This document shows positions 34,445 through 42,774 of a DNA stretch of 64,000 bases, piece by piece (the stretch's first letter is position 1; each line of letters begins with the position of its first letter). Both the position numbers and the translations under genes were made by a program. The stretch spans positions 26,634 through 90,633 of the forward strand of contig JACRBG010000017.1 in NCBI GenBank assembly GCA_016234595.1, in the 5' to 3' direction. The notes beneath the pieces are model-generated. The model did not search any database. It saw only the letters and a program-made list of their open reading frames with translations, and was not told the origin of the DNA. Origin of the DNA: Chloroflexota bacterium. Lineage in GTDB: Bacteria; Chloroflexota; Anaerolineae; Aggregatilineales; J027.

Positions 34445-34472
34445 TTGAAAACTGGACAAGGCACTGTATAAT
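34445..34472 (+). promoter_or_regulatory. Predicted promoter of the TetR gene
   Basis: TTGAAA (34445-34450) and a consensus TATAAT (34467-34472) are 16 bp apart. The predicted start lies inside the palindrome immediately downstream. Confidence 0.7.
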
Positions 34473-34473
34473 T

Positions 34474-34485
34474 AAATCACGATTT
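34474..34485. promoter_or_regulatory. Candidate TetR operator
   Basis: AAATCACGATTT is an inverted repeat (AAATC / GATTT around AC) starting one base after the -10 element. Its position suggests autoregulation by the TetR protein encoded 27 bp downstream. Confidence 0.5.
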
Positions 34486-34512
34486 GATTATTTTTTGAGA
34501 GAGAGAAATTAC

Positions 34513-35136
34513 GTGGCACGCAAACCTGCGGAACAATCCGTCAATCGGCTGGATATTTTGCTGGCAGCCGCCAATGTATTCCGGCGTCAAGGCTATCACG
34601 GCGCTAAAATGTCCGACATCGCTGCCGAAGTTGATTTAACGGCGGGTAGCCTCTATCACCATTTCCCCGAAGGCAAGCAGCAAATTTTGATTGAGGTCTT
34701 AAACGAAGGCCTTGACCAAATTACTGCCGAAGTGCAAGCGGTGGTGGATGACAACACGCTGATGCCGGATGAAAAGCTACGCAAAGTGATCTACACGAAT
34801 ATTTTGGGCCTAACCCAAAACACTTCGGTCGCGGCGGCGCTAGTTTTTGAAACACGCACCATTTTGGAAAACCCTGAAGCCCGCAAAACCTATCTCAAGC
34901 GTCGTGATGCCTTCGAGCAGCTCTACAATCACGTCATTCAAGAGGGCATTGATGCTAGATTATTCCGTCAGGTAGATGTGCCCATTTTTACCAAGACTGT
35001 TCTCGGTGCGCATAACTGGGTGGGTGTCTGGTATCGCGAAGGGGGACGTTTAGCAGGTGAGCAAATCGCCGAAGAAATGTCGAACACCTTCCTTGCGGCC
35101 CTCAGTCCCGTCAGTGTACCCACCGCTAAAAATTAA
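34513..35136 (+). CDS. TetR family transcriptional regulator
   Basis: The 207-residue protein (GTG start, GAGAGAG upstream) has an N-terminal helix-turn-helix: RLDILLAAANVFRRQGYHGAKMSDIAAEVDLTAGSLYHHFPEGKQQIL, read in parts. AAEVDLTAGSLYHHF is the recognition helix of the TetR family. The C-terminal ligand domain (TNILGLTQNTSVAAALVFETRTILE, then HNWVGVWYREGG, LAGEQIAEEMSNTFLAAL) resembles regulators of the KstR / FadR type that control acyl-CoA metabolism. The gene is followed by an acyl-CoA dehydrogenase gene 67 bp away, which supports that role. The ligand is probably an acyl-CoA but is not known. Confidence 0.88.
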   Translation: MARKPAEQSVNRLDILLAAANVFRRQGYHGAKMSDIAAEVDLTAGSLYHHFPEGKQQILIEVLNEGLDQITAEVQAVVDDNTLMPDEKLRKVIYTNILGLTQNTSVAAALVFETRTILENPEARKTYLKRRDAFEQLYNHVIQEGIDARLFRQVDVPIFTKTVLGAHNWVGVWYREGGRLAGEQIAEEMSNTFLAALSPVSVPTAKN

Positions 35137-35139
35137 TTG

Positions 35140-35168
35140 GGATAAGCCACTGGCTCGTCCGTTTTTTT
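35140..35168 (+). terminator. Terminator-like hairpin between tetR and acyl-CoA dehydrogenase
   Basis: GGAT-A-AGCC (35140-35148) pairs with GGCT-C-GTCC (35152-35160), 8 bp with one A-C mismatch and a three-base loop, followed by GTTTTTTT. Confidence 0.6.
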
Positions 35169-35203
35169 AAATCACCTATTCAATTGGAGTCTAGGAAGAG
35201 ATT

Positions 35204-36313
35204 ATGTTAGATTTTACCCCTACCGAAGAACAACAAATGCTGGTGGATGCCATCAATCGCTACGCCGAAAATGAATTACAAGGCCAAGCGCATGAGATGG
35301 ATGAACACAGCGACATCCCTGATTCTGTTTTACTCAAAGGCTGGGAAATTGGCCTGCTCCCCGCCAGCATTCCCGAATCACTAGGCGGATTTGGTGATTA
35401 TAGTGCCGTCACTAATACCCTTGCCTTTGAAGAATTGGCCTATGGCGATTTGGCAACAGCCCTCAAATTGATGGCCCCCGCCCTGCTGGCCTATCCCGTA
35501 TTATTCAGCGGTACGGATGACCAAAAGGCCCGTTTCCTCCCATTGTTTGGTGAACCCGCCCCTTATCCTGCTACCGCCGCTCTGGTGGAGTCGCGCATTG
35601 GGTTTGACCCCTATGATTTACGCACCACCGCCACCCGCGAAGGTGATCATATCGTGCTGAACGGCGCCAAAGCCTATGTCCCCAATGCCGCCGACGCCGA
35701 ATGGATTTTGGTCTATGCCAAAGATACCGAAACGGGCAAGACCAATGGCTTCATCGTCGAGGGGGCCAATGTCGAAGGCTTGGTCATCGGGGAACGCGAA
35801 AAATTGATGGGCATTCGTGGCCTACCCACTTATTCCATCCAACTAAATAATGTCCGTGTCCCTGCCGACTTGGAATTGGGCGGGCACAACGGCACTCAGT
35901 TTGAACATTTGCTCAACCACATGCATATCGGTTTGGCAGCGATGGCAACTGGCGTTATGCGTGCCAGTTATGAGTACGCCAAGAACTATGCCAAAGAGCG
36001 TGTCCAATTTGGCAAGCCGATTGCAAGCAAACAAGCTGTTGCTTTTATGCTAGCCGAATGTGCCATTGAGGTAGACAGCACTCGCCTCTTGGTCTGGGAG
36101 GCCGCATGGCAATTAGACAGTGATAAGCCGGTCAACGAAATCACCCAAGCCGCCTATCTTGCCCGTGAATATGCCAACAAAGCAGCCTTGTTTGTAACAG
36201 ATAGCGGGGTACAGGTTTTGGGTGGGCACGGCTTTATTCGTGAGCATCCCGTTGAGCGCTTCTTACGCAATGCACGTGGCATCCCAATGTTCACGGGCAT
36301 GGCAATTGCCTAA
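35204..36313 (+). CDS. Acyl-CoA dehydrogenase family protein lacking an obvious catalytic Glu
   Basis: A 369-residue flavoprotein of the acyl-CoA dehydrogenase fold. N-terminal helices (DFTPTEEQQMLVDAINRYAEN), the acyl site region (PESLGGFGDYSAVTNTLAFEELAYGD, read in parts), the β domain (VLNGAKAYVPNAADAEWILVYA) and the C-terminal flavin-contact motif VQFGKPIASKQAVAFMLAE and GVQVLGGHGFIREHPVER are clear. In most members a Glu in a Y-E-G-T sequence after 'RNAR' acts as base. Here the matching end reads ARGIPMFTGMAIA, and the alternative Glu seen in isovaleryl-CoA dehydrogenase is also not evident. It may be a non-catalytic partner subunit or use another substrate. Gene order (after tetR) suggests fatty or acyl-CoA metabolism. 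Confidence 0.85.
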   Translation: MLDFTPTEEQQMLVDAINRYAENELQGQAHEMDEHSDIPDSVLLKGWEIGLLPASIPESLGGFGDYSAVTNTLAFEELAYGDLATALKLMAPALLAYPVLFSGTDDQKARFLPLFGEPAPYPATAALVESRIGFDPYDLRTTATREGDHIVLNGAKAYVPNAADAEWILVYAKDTETGKTNGFIVEGANVEGLVIGEREKLMGIRGLPTYSIQLNNVRVPADLELGGHNGTQFEHLLNHMHIGLAAMATGVMRASYEYAKNYAKERVQFGKPIASKQAVAFMLAECAIEVDSTRLLVWEAAWQLDSDKPVNEITQAAYLAREYANKAALFVTDSGVQVLGGHGFIREHPVERFLRNARGIPMFTGMAIA

Positions 36314-36314
36314 G

Positions 36315-37076
36315 TTATGAACTGCGAGATCGGCCAATCGCCGCTGGGGGTTGAGGTTTAACCACCCCTTTCGGCTTGGCGGGTTTGGCGACAGGCGTCG
36401 CTTTGGATTGAAGAGCAGTCGCCTTCACTGACTTGGTAGCCGTAACAGGCGTTTTGACAACGGGTTTTGTTGATTTGGCCGCCGCTGGTTTGGCAGTGCT
36501 GGTTTTGGCAACAGGTTTTGTTGATCTGGCCGTAGGGGTGGACTTAATCGGTGCCTTGGCTGGTAGTTTGGTCGGCGTTTTGGCAGGGGTTTTAACGGTA
36601 GACTTGGCGATAGGTTCGATTGAAAGAATATGATGGGAATCCTCAAGCAGATACACCGCGAAATACCCGTCCGACAGTTCTTCATACATGCCTCTTTCAA
36701 CAGGCAAATGTCGTCCAGCAATGCTGATGATGTATTGAATGCTGCCGTTTGTCAGCGGGTGTTTGATCAATTGACCCGCCAGTTTTTGAACCTGTTTATC
36801 GCGGATGGTTTTAAGATGTTCGCGGTGCAGGGCCACCAACCCGCCTGTGATTGCCAACATGACAATAATAACAGGCAAAGCCACCATCAAATCCAGCATC
36901 AACATACTGCCCGTTGCCAAGACAGCAGGAATACCCAGCAGCATCTTCAATTCATAGACCGATTGATCCTGCAATTCTTTGATCTGGGCAGCCGAAAGTC
37001 GGCCTTTGCGGTTGGCGTTCAAATCGGTATCAGTGAAACCAAAAAGCGTTTGAAGTTTGCGCTGCGAAGTCGCCAT
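36315..37076 (-). CDS. Membrane protein with Lys/Ala/Pro-rich tail
   Basis: The 253-residue protein has a cytosolic N-terminus, two membrane segments (LLGIPAVLATGSMLMLDLMV and ALPVIIVMLAITGGLVAL, about residues 46-84) and a small soluble domain (QYIISIAGRHLPVERGMYEELSDGYFAVYL, read in parts). The C-terminal ~90 residues are low complexity, made of repeated K-T-P-A / K-S-T-K-P-V units similar to histone H1-like tails, strongly basic. No family is recognised. The tail might bind nucleic acid or the membrane surface. The ATG at 37076 was chosen over an upstream extension because it fits the layout. The stop touches that of the preceding dehydrogenase (convergent). Confidence 0.65.
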   Translation of the reverse strand: MATSQRKLQTLFGFTDTDLNANRKGRLSAAQIKELQDQSVYELKMLLGIPAVLATGSMLMLDLMVALPVIIVMLAITGGLVALHREHLKTIRDKQVQKLAGQLIKHPLTNGSIQYIISIAGRHLPVERGMYEELSDGYFAVYLLEDSHHILSIEPIAKSTVKTPAKTPTKLPAKAPIKSTPTARSTKPVAKTSTAKPAAAKSTKPVVKTPVTATKSVKATALQSKATPVAKPAKPKGVVKPQPPAAIGRSRSS

Positions 37077-37116
37077 ATGAAATTTTTCCCAGCCAATGGA
37101 TAGATAGAACATTTGT

Positions 37117-37131
37117 ACTAAATTATAGTAA
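37117..37131. promoter_or_regulatory. Palindrome between divergent genes
   Basis: TACTA-AATTA-TAGTA is a 15-bp inverted repeat in the AT-rich gap between the 253-aa membrane protein and the second acyl-CoA dehydrogenase. It could be an operator or part of overlapping promoters. It does not match the AAATCACGATTT element. Confidence 0.4.
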
Positions 37132-37175
37132 ATTTATCAACAAGATGCAAGCAAGAATCTAGGAGGAGAAATCCC

Positions 37176-38453
37176 ATGCCCATTAGTTTCGAAATCCCCG
37201 AAAATATCATGCAACAGCAGCAGATGACCCATTTTGTTGCGGAGACAGTTATGCGCCCCCACTCCCGCGACTTGGACGAAAATGAACATGCCCGCCCAAC
37301 CGAATTTGTCCAAATGATCTGGCCCGTCCTGCGAGACCAACAAGCCCACACCCTGCAAAAAATGCTCGCTAAAGCCCAAAATGGTGGATCAGAAGGCGGC
37401 GAGAAAAAAGAAAAACGCGGCCCTCGTTATGAATATCTGCGCATTATGTCGCTGGTCGAAGAACTGTCATGGGGGGATGTCGGGGTCTATCTATGCCTCC
37501 CCAGCCCCCAATTGGCAGGTAGCGCAATTGAGGCTGTTGGCACTACTGAACAGAAAGAGCGTCTGTTGCGGCGTTTTGCCGAAGGCGATCAACCCGTTTG
37601 GGGCGCGATGGCAATGACTGAACCCGGTGCAGGCTCTGATACCAGCGCGATTCAGACCGTCGCCACCCTCGATCCTGACACCAACGAATGGATTTTGAAC
37701 GGTGAGAAAATTTTCTGCACTAGCGGCGGACTAGCCCTCGAAGAATCCAACGGTTTAGTGATTGTGTGGGCCACCGTAGATCGCAGTGCTGGACGGGCGG
37801 GTATGAAACCATTTGTGGTCGAAGCGGGCACTCCCGGCGTCAGCGTCACCAAAGAAGAACTCAAACACGGCATCCGTGCCAGCAACACCGTATCTATCGT
37901 ATTTAACGACGCCCGTATCCCCTATAATAATTTATTGGGCAGTGCCGAAGTCCAGCAAAAAGACAGCAAAGACGGTTTTAAAGGGGCTATGGCAACCTTC
38001 GATGGGTCGCGTCCATTAGTTGCCGCCAGTGCCTTAGGCGTAGGCCGTGCCGCGCTCGAATTCGTCAAAGAGCAATTGGCCGAGGCGGGGATCACAATTC
38101 CCTACGACCAACCCTATCATAAACTGACCGCTGTCCAACGCGATGTGTTGGAAATGGAAGCCCAACTCAAAGCGGCTAAATTACTGACCCTCCGCGCCAT
38201 CGCTATGCTCGATCACGGCCAATATAACAGTCTACAGGCCAGCATGTGCAAAGTGAAGGCCGGTAAAGCCGTAACATGGCTCACCCAAAAAGCGGTCGAA
38301 ATTCTGGGCCAACTGGGTTATAGCCGCGAATGGCTGGTCGAAAAGTGGATGCGCGATGGCAAAATCAACGACATTTATGAAGGCACGGGTCAAATCAATC
38401 TATTGATCGTAGCCCGCCGCATCCTCGATTACAGTTCCCGCGAACTACAATAA
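37176..38453 (+). CDS. Acyl-CoA dehydrogenase
   Basis: A 425-residue FAD enzyme that oxidises acyl-CoA to enoyl-CoA. Unlike the preceding family member, it contains the complete active-site end IYEGTGQINLLIVARRIL with the catalytic Glu. Also seen: AMTEPGAGSDTSAIQTVA (FAD and substrate site), LNGEKIFCTSGGLALEESNG, and the dimer helix region QLGYSREWLVEKWMRDGKINDIYEG (read in parts). An insert of charged residues (NGGSEGGEKKEKRGPRYEYL) lies near residue 75. The ATG follows AGGAGGAG by seven bases. It is divergent from the membrane protein gene and only loosely connected to the tetR unit. Confidence 0.92.
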   Translation: MPISFEIPENIMQQQQMTHFVAETVMRPHSRDLDENEHARPTEFVQMIWPVLRDQQAHTLQKMLAKAQNGGSEGGEKKEKRGPRYEYLRIMSLVEELSWGDVGVYLCLPSPQLAGSAIEAVGTTEQKERLLRRFAEGDQPVWGAMAMTEPGAGSDTSAIQTVATLDPDTNEWILNGEKIFCTSGGLALEESNGLVIVWATVDRSAGRAGMKPFVVEAGTPGVSVTKEELKHGIRASNTVSIVFNDARIPYNNLLGSAEVQQKDSKDGFKGAMATFDGSRPLVAASALGVGRAALEFVKEQLAEAGITIPYDQPYHKLTAVQRDVLEMEAQLKAAKLLTLRAIAMLDHGQYNSLQASMCKVKAGKAVTWLTQKAVEILGQLGYSREWLVEKWMRDGKINDIYEGTGQINLLIVARRILDYSSRELQ

Positions 38454-38462
38454 TCTCAAAAT

Positions 38463-38488
38463 GAGGGCGGGTTGCAAAACTCGCCCTT
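38463..38488. terminator. Stem-loop after the second acyl-CoA dehydrogenase
   Basis: GAGGGCGGGT (38463-38472) pairs with ACTCGCCCTT (38479-38488), 10 bp including two G-U, loop six bases. There is no U-run, so termination may be weak. Confidence 0.5.
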
Positions 38489-38620
38489 CACCACCAATCA
38501 AAGCAATTGTGCAATAATGCCTCCCCCATCCTTGCCAGTCGCCCACCCTTTCGCTACAATTTGTGCCTAACTTCACTAAGGTACCCATTTGCTGGTTGAT
38601 GAGGAGTAGTTTTAGCAACC

Positions 38621-38839
38621 ATGAAACAACCATCCCCGCGCGCCATTCTTGCTTATGGCCTTTGGGCCGTATCATTTACGCTGTCTCTAATTATCAGCCT
38701 CGGCATAGTATATGTCTGGCTAGGCACCGATATTGGAACCTACAGCGTTAAATATTTCATCCTAACCGTCGTTCCGCTCGGTTTCTTGATTTTGATTCCA
38801 CTGGATTGGCTGTTAGGCACAAAAATTCTGCCCGACTAA
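38621..38839 (+). CDS. Small two-pass membrane protein
   Basis: A 72-residue protein with two hydrophobic segments (ILAYGLWAVSFTLSLIISLG and YFILTVVPLGFLILIPLDWL) joined by a short loop. No family is recognised. A GAGGAG lies 14 bases before the ATG, longer than usual. It lies 74 bp upstream of a lipoprotein gene, and the two may be cotranscribed. Confidence 0.6.
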   Translation: MKQPSPRAILAYGLWAVSFTLSLIISLGIVYVWLGTDIGTYSVKYFILTVVPLGFLILIPLDWLLGTKILPD

Positions 38840-38913
38840 TTTTTTCCATTGCACCACCGGGCGGCGGCGTCCTTTTCACCCCGCCCTTTATGTTAAATTT
38901 TTAGGATACTTAA

Positions 38914-39435
38914 ATGCGCCGAACCCCTTCCATTATCATTCTTCTCATTGCCATTACCGTTTTTGTCGCAGCCTGTGGTGGCCCAAAATCGCAGGCCAAA
39001 GAGTTTTCCAAGCGGATGCCTGAACGGGTTGGTCTATTCACTTTGAATGAAGATAAGACACTGGAACTTTCGGCGGAATCCGTTGGCAGCACTGGGCATG
39101 TCACTTTAACCTATGAAGCCCGTAATTTGGCTGAGGTCTACATTGTGATTGATGTCTATGGCACAGAGTCTGCCGCCGATGTTGCTGAGAGCCGACGTGA
39201 ACGCGATTTGCGTCTCATGGGGGCGGTTTTTGAAACCGATCGTCAGCCGCGTTATAAAGAATATCCCGCCGCTCAAATCTCAAATCTGCCGGGTGGACGG
39301 GTAGCCATCTTCCGCAAAGATCAAATCGTCATTGAGGTGCAATATATCCCTGCCACCCTAGGCAGCGCGATTGCCGATACCAATTGGTTGCCCTTCCTAG
39401 AAGCCGTTCGCAATGCAGGAGAAAGCCTCCGTTAA
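38914..39435 (+). CDS. Hypothetical lipoprotein
   Basis: The 173-residue protein has a lipoprotein signal (RTPSIIILLIAITVFVAAC, lipidated Cys about residue 21) and a ~150-residue mixed α/β domain without cysteines. Its sequence (VTLTYEARNLAEVYIVIDVYG; GGRVAIFRKDQIVIEVQY) reads as one compact, secreted domain; the family is not recognised. The stop is 1 bp before the ATG of the cupin gene, so they are coupled. It should sit on the outer face of the membrane. Confidence 0.7.
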   Translation: MRRTPSIIILLIAITVFVAACGGPKSQAKEFSKRMPERVGLFTLNEDKTLELSAESVGSTGHVTLTYEARNLAEVYIVIDVYGTESAADVAESRRERDLRLMGAVFETDRQPRYKEYPAAQISNLPGGRVAIFRKDQIVIEVQYIPATLGSAIADTNWLPFLEAVRNAGESLR

Positions 39436-39436
39436 C

Positions 39437-39766
39437 ATGAAAATGACCGATATTCCCTTTGGGACGACCGATTGGAACACCATCGAACCCACCGAACACG
39501 CTGGCACGACAGGCAAAGCCTTGTGGCGTACCCAAAACTTCGGCGCTATTCGAGTACGCATGGTCGAATATACCCCCGGCTATCTAGCTGACCATTGGTG
39601 TGAAAAAGGGCATATTCTTTTATGCCTTGAAGGTCGTTTGGAAACCGAACTCGCCGATGGCCGCAAATTTATCCTCACCCCCGGTGTCAGCTACCAAGTT
39701 GCTGATCAAGCCGAACCTCATCGCTCTTTCACCGACGTTGGAGCCAAACTTTTTATCGTGGACTAG
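39437..39766 (+). CDS. DHCW-motif-type cupin protein
   Basis: A 109-residue single-domain cupin. ADHWCEKGHILLCLEG (about residues 47-62) resembles the signature of the family named for a Asp-His-Cys-Trp motif, in which His and Glu lie in the metal-binding strand. FILTPGVSYQVADQAEPHRSF (read in parts) provides the second cupin motif with a His. The substrate is unknown; such proteins are often small metal-binding enzymes or sensors. The start is coupled to the lipoprotein gene, although the GGAG element is 14 bases away. Confidence 0.8.
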   Translation: MKMTDIPFGTTDWNTIEPTEHAGTTGKALWRTQNFGAIRVRMVEYTPGYLADHWCEKGHILLCLEGRLETELADGRKFILTPGVSYQVADQAEPHRSFTDVGAKLFIVD

Positions 39767-39772
39767 CCCACA

Positions 39773-41203
39773 TTAGGCTCGTGGGGAGCGTCCCGTTAAG
39801 CGTGTAAACCCTTGATACCCCATCCAACGAAATGGCTCAGGCGGAATCGGCGAGAATTTAGCTTGATAAAAGGGCAGTTGACGCCACTGCTGGTCATCAC
39901 CCGAATAGATGTCGGTCAACACCTGCCCCGCCAAATTTGCTAATGTAACCCCATGCCCTGAATACCCCAGTGCATAAAACACATTCCGATTCTGACCCCG
40001 TACGCCCATCGAACAATTCCGCCGCAAGGTAATCGCCAGTGTCCCCGTCCAGCGATAGGCGATTTTCAAATCGGCGCTGTTGGGAAAATATTGGCGCAGC
40101 GTTTCTTGCATATTGGCAAAAGCATGGCTGGCTGAATCCGGTGTACCGGGGTAGGCCGTCCGATTTTTAAACAGATAGCTATACGATTGATTACTCCCCC
40201 CCCCAAAGATGAGATGCCCATCACGGGTCATGGTCGAATACGAAATCCGGTCAAGGTCATCCGAATAACCAGCCATCTCATGCCAGCCTAACGCCGCGCG
40301 CTGTTCTGGAGTCAAAGGTTCCGTCGCAAACACATGCGAGTGGAGCGGAAAAATAGCCTCGCGGAAATATCCCAATTTGCCCGTATAGCCATTCGTCGCC
40401 AAAACAATCGCACTCGCTTTAATCTCCGCTTCAGGTGTGACCAGCGTAATTCCCGACCCCTCACGCACTTTTAAAACAGGCGTATGTTCATAAATTTCGA
40501 CCCCCTGCTCCACCAAAATCGGGCGGAGACTGCGAATCAACTGGGCTCCGTTTAACTGGCCTGTCCCGGGGTCAAACCACGCACCATAAGCCCCTTGCAT
40601 ATTCAGTTTGGCTGCCAGCGTTTGGCAATCATAAAATTCACCGGGGATGCCTGCCGCGTTGAGGCGTTCGATCTCGGCATGTTTTTTCTCGGCCCGTTCC
40701 GCGCTGGTGTAAATCGTGACCGTACCATCCCGCCGATAATCAACAGGCAATTGGTGACGCTGGATAATCTCTTCGATTAAATCAATTCCACTACTCGTCG
40801 CCTGATAAACTCGCCGTAGAATCTCAGTATCGTCTGTCTCGACCCCATTAATCCAATTCAACATCATGCCACCATTGCGACCACTCGCCCCATTAGCTAG
40901 TGATTTGGCTTCGAGCAGTACCACTCGTTTTTCAGGATAGCGTCGGCTGAAATGATAGGCGGTCGAAACACCCGTAAAGCCCCCTCCGATAATGACCAGA
41001 TCAGCCGCGATGGTTTTTCGTAGGGGTGCGCTGGGCACGTAATCGGGGGTTTGGGCCGCCCAATAGGAAATGTTGTCATCCACCTCCAATTGTTCGGGGA
41101 AAATCTTCGCTGCGATGGGCCATGTGGTCGAGGCCGCCGCTGCTGAACCCAATAGCATTGCCCCAGTGATATTGTGCCGTAACCGTGTGACCCGACCAGC
41201 CAT
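39773..41203 (-). CDS. FAD-dependent oxidoreductase (DAO family)
   Basis: A 476-residue flavoprotein of the D-amino-acid-oxidase-like family. The dinucleotide-binding site is [20 protein letters not shown] (about residues 68-87), followed by a conserved [19 protein letters not shown] covalent/phosphate loop. The C-terminal RWTGTLAIT and [20 protein letters not shown] match the second FAD motif of the PuuB/DadA-like (gamma-glutamylputrescine oxidase) group. It presumably oxidises an amine or amino acid substrate. The first ~35 residues ([20 protein letters not shown]) are hydrophobic, suggesting a membrane anchor or export signal unusual for this family. It converges on the cupin gene with 6 bp between stops. 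Confidence 0.88.
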   Translation of the reverse strand: MAGRVTRLRHNITGAMLLGSAAAASTTWPIAAKIFPEQLEVDDNISYWAAQTPDYVPSAPLRKTIAADLVIIGGGFTGVSTAYHFSRRYPEKRVVLLEAKSLANGASGRNGGMMLNWINGVETDDTEILRRVYQATSSGIDLIEEIIQRHQLPVDYRRDGTVTIYTSAERAEKKHAEIERLNAAGIPGEFYDCQTLAAKLNMQGAYGAWFDPGTGQLNGAQLIRSLRPILVEQGVEIYEHTPVLKVREGSGITLVTPEAEIKASAIVLATNGYTGKLGYFREAIFPLHSHVFATEPLTPEQRAALGWHEMAGYSDDLDRISYSTMTRDGHLIFGGGSNQSYSYLFKNRTAYPGTPDSASHAFANMQETLRQYFPNSADLKIAYRWTGTLAITLRRNCSMGVRGQNRNVFYALGYSGHGVTLANLAGQVLTDIYSGDDQQWRQLPFYQAKFSPIPPEPFRWMGYQGFTRLTGRSPRA

Positions 41204-41242
41204 AACACTTTATTCCTCTCAATTAAATTTTTCATTCGGCTC

Positions 41243-41273
41243 TTGACTTCAAGTGCGCTTGAAGGCTTAGGCT
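41243..41273 (+). promoter_or_regulatory. MerR-type promoter with 19-bp spacer and palindrome
   Basis: TTGACT (41243-41248) and TAGGCT (41268-41273) are separated by 19 bp instead of 17. Around the spacer lies a perfect inverted repeat CTTCAAG-TGCG-CTTGAAG (41247-41264). An overlong spacer with a centred palindrome is the hallmark of promoters activated by MerR-family regulators. No merR gene is in the window, so the regulator must act in trans. Confidence 0.8.
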
Positions 41274-41304
41274 ATGGTTATAACATCAGATAGAGGAGAT
41301 GACC

Positions 41305-41600
41305 ATGCAAGAAGCCGTGTTTGCCTGCGATTTGAATGCCATAAGCTCCGAACAACGCCCCGGCCATGCGCAACTAGCCCACCAGTTGTTTGCGACCAAA
41401 CAGGCCACCTATCGTTTCAAGTTTCCAGCCAAGCAGCTTGTATCAATGGCGCGATTTATCTCCCAGAACGTCTTTGCTGCCCGTTCTTCGATCTCACTAT
41501 TCAAGTGAGCTCAAATTCCGACACAATCGAACTTGTGCTTTCAGGCCTAGAGGGAGTCAAAGCGTTCATCCGTGCCGAGTTTGGGGAATTGATGGAGTAA
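41305..41600 (+). pseudogene. Frameshifted small gene of the 'ERLCCPFF' family
   Basis: The ATG at 41305 follows AGAGGAG by six bases. The first frame reads MQEAVFACDLNAISSEQRPG ... QLVSMARFIS up to about 41463. The second frame continues PERLCCPFFDLTIQVS ... IELVLSGLEGVKAFIRAEFG to a TAA at 41600. The two halves join perfectly (…ARFI-S-PERLCCPFF…) if one C is restored in the CCC run at 41462-41464. The intact product would be ~98 residues and belongs to a small uncharacterised family with 'ERLCCPFF' and 'GVKxFL' motifs that in my recollection often accompanies MerR-type regulators. Either a recent inactivating deletion or a sequencing error in a homopolymer. Confidence 0.78.
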
Positions 41601-41613
41601 AAGCAAAAGCTAA

Positions 41614-41653
41614 GGCGAGTCAGCCAAAGCGATTGTGACTCGCCTATTTTTTC
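41614..41653 (+). terminator. Terminator after the frameshifted gene
   Basis: AGGCGAGTCA (41614-41623) and TGACTCGCCT (41637-41646) make a perfect 10-bp stem followed by ATTTTTT. It lies 13 bp after the stop and 6 bp before the convergent yeiH-like gene end, and may serve both. Confidence 0.88.
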
Positions 41654-41658
41654 GATGT

Positions 41659-42762
41659 TTAGAAACCCAACACGCCGAAGATCAGCCATGCTGCCAATAG
41701 TGCAAGGGCTGTATTAAACACTGTCGCGCCCATAAAAACACCCACTGGACGCCAGCCCATATCCCGCAGACTGGAGACATGGAAATCGAGTCCAATCGCC
41801 ACAAATGCCAGCGCAAAAATCCACTTATAGGCATTGTTCAGTTCTTTGACAATTTCGGGGGAAAACACATCGGTCGAGACCAAAATGGACACCAGCACAA
41901 AGCCAATGACAAATTTAGGGAAACGCTGCCAAATCATGCCAATGCTTGGTTTCTGAGCGCCTTCCTTGTCCTTTTCCACCACCGTCGCAAAATACAAGGC
42001 CAGCGCAAATGCCACAAACCCAATCATGACATTTTGACCCAGCTTAACGATCGCAGCGACCGCTTGGGCGTCATCGCTAAAAATCGTCCCTGCACCCACA
42101 ACAGCAGCGGTGGTGTCGATATTGCCGCCAAACCACGCTCCAGCCACATCATCGGGTAAACCCATTGCATGAGCGAGCGGTGGCATCAAGACCATCATCG
42201 GTAGCGCAACAATAATCACCAATGCTGTAACGTAGGTAACTTCTTCTTTACGGGCCAAGACCGAACCCGCTGCCGCAATCGCTGCCGATACCCCACACAC
42301 CGACACTGCCGAGGCCATCACCGCCCGTAAAGTGGGATTGAGTTTTAATTTACCGCCCAGCCACCAGCTAAACATAAACACCGAGCAGACCATGATGAGG
42401 GCTTGAATAAGACCACCTGTGCCCGTCGTCACCAAATCATCTAGCGTGATGCGTGCGCCTAAGATCACCAAGCCGACCTTTAAAAATAACTCGGTGCGGA
42501 TGGCAGGTTTCACAAAATGGTAGAAATGAGTCAGTCGCAGTAGGCCATTCGCAATCAGCCCTACGACCACCGCCGTGAGGGGGTATTCAAGCGGATTTTG
42601 GGTGACATCGTGTTCCTTAAATGTGAAGCCAATCCAGTCGTCAAGTTCCGCAACCAGCACCGTCAGTAAAATGAGCATCACGGCCCCGGTCAATAAACCG
42701 CCCCATTTTATGGAATTGGATTCTTTTGGCAATGCGCCACTTGCCGTTTGATTAATCGCCAT
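41659..42762 (-). CDS. YeiH family putative sulfate exporter
   Basis: A 367-residue polytopic membrane protein of the YeiH/YadS-type family (Cons_hypoth698), with about ten hydrophobic segments. Family landmarks seen: FLKVGLVILGARI, ASAVSVCGVSAAIAAAGSV (with the Cys-Gly-Val-Ser motif), AGAWFGGNIDTTAAVVGAG, AVAAIVKLGQNVMIGFVAFAL (read in parts) and FALAFVAIGLDFHVSSL. Some homologues are annotated as sulfate or sulfonate exporters, but direct evidence is limited. It is the last gene of a minus-strand run after two small membrane proteins. Confidence 0.85.
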   Translation of the reverse strand: MAINQTASGALPKESNSIKWGGLLTGAVMLILLTVLVAELDDWIGFTFKEHDVTQNPLEYPLTAVVVGLIANGLLRLTHFYHFVKPAIRTELFLKVGLVILGARITLDDLVTTGTGGLIQALIMVCSVFMFSWWLGGKLKLNPTLRAVMASAVSVCGVSAAIAAAGSVLARKEEVTYVTALVIIVALPMMVLMPPLAHAMGLPDDVAGAWFGGNIDTTAAVVGAGTIFSDDAQAVAAIVKLGQNVMIGFVAFALALYFATVVEKDKEGAQKPSIGMIWQRFPKFVIGFVLVSILVSTDVFSPEIVKELNNAYKWIFALAFVAIGLDFHVSSLRDMGWRPVGVFMGATVFNTALALLAAWLIFGVLGF

Positions 42763-42774
42763 TGTCCCATCCCC

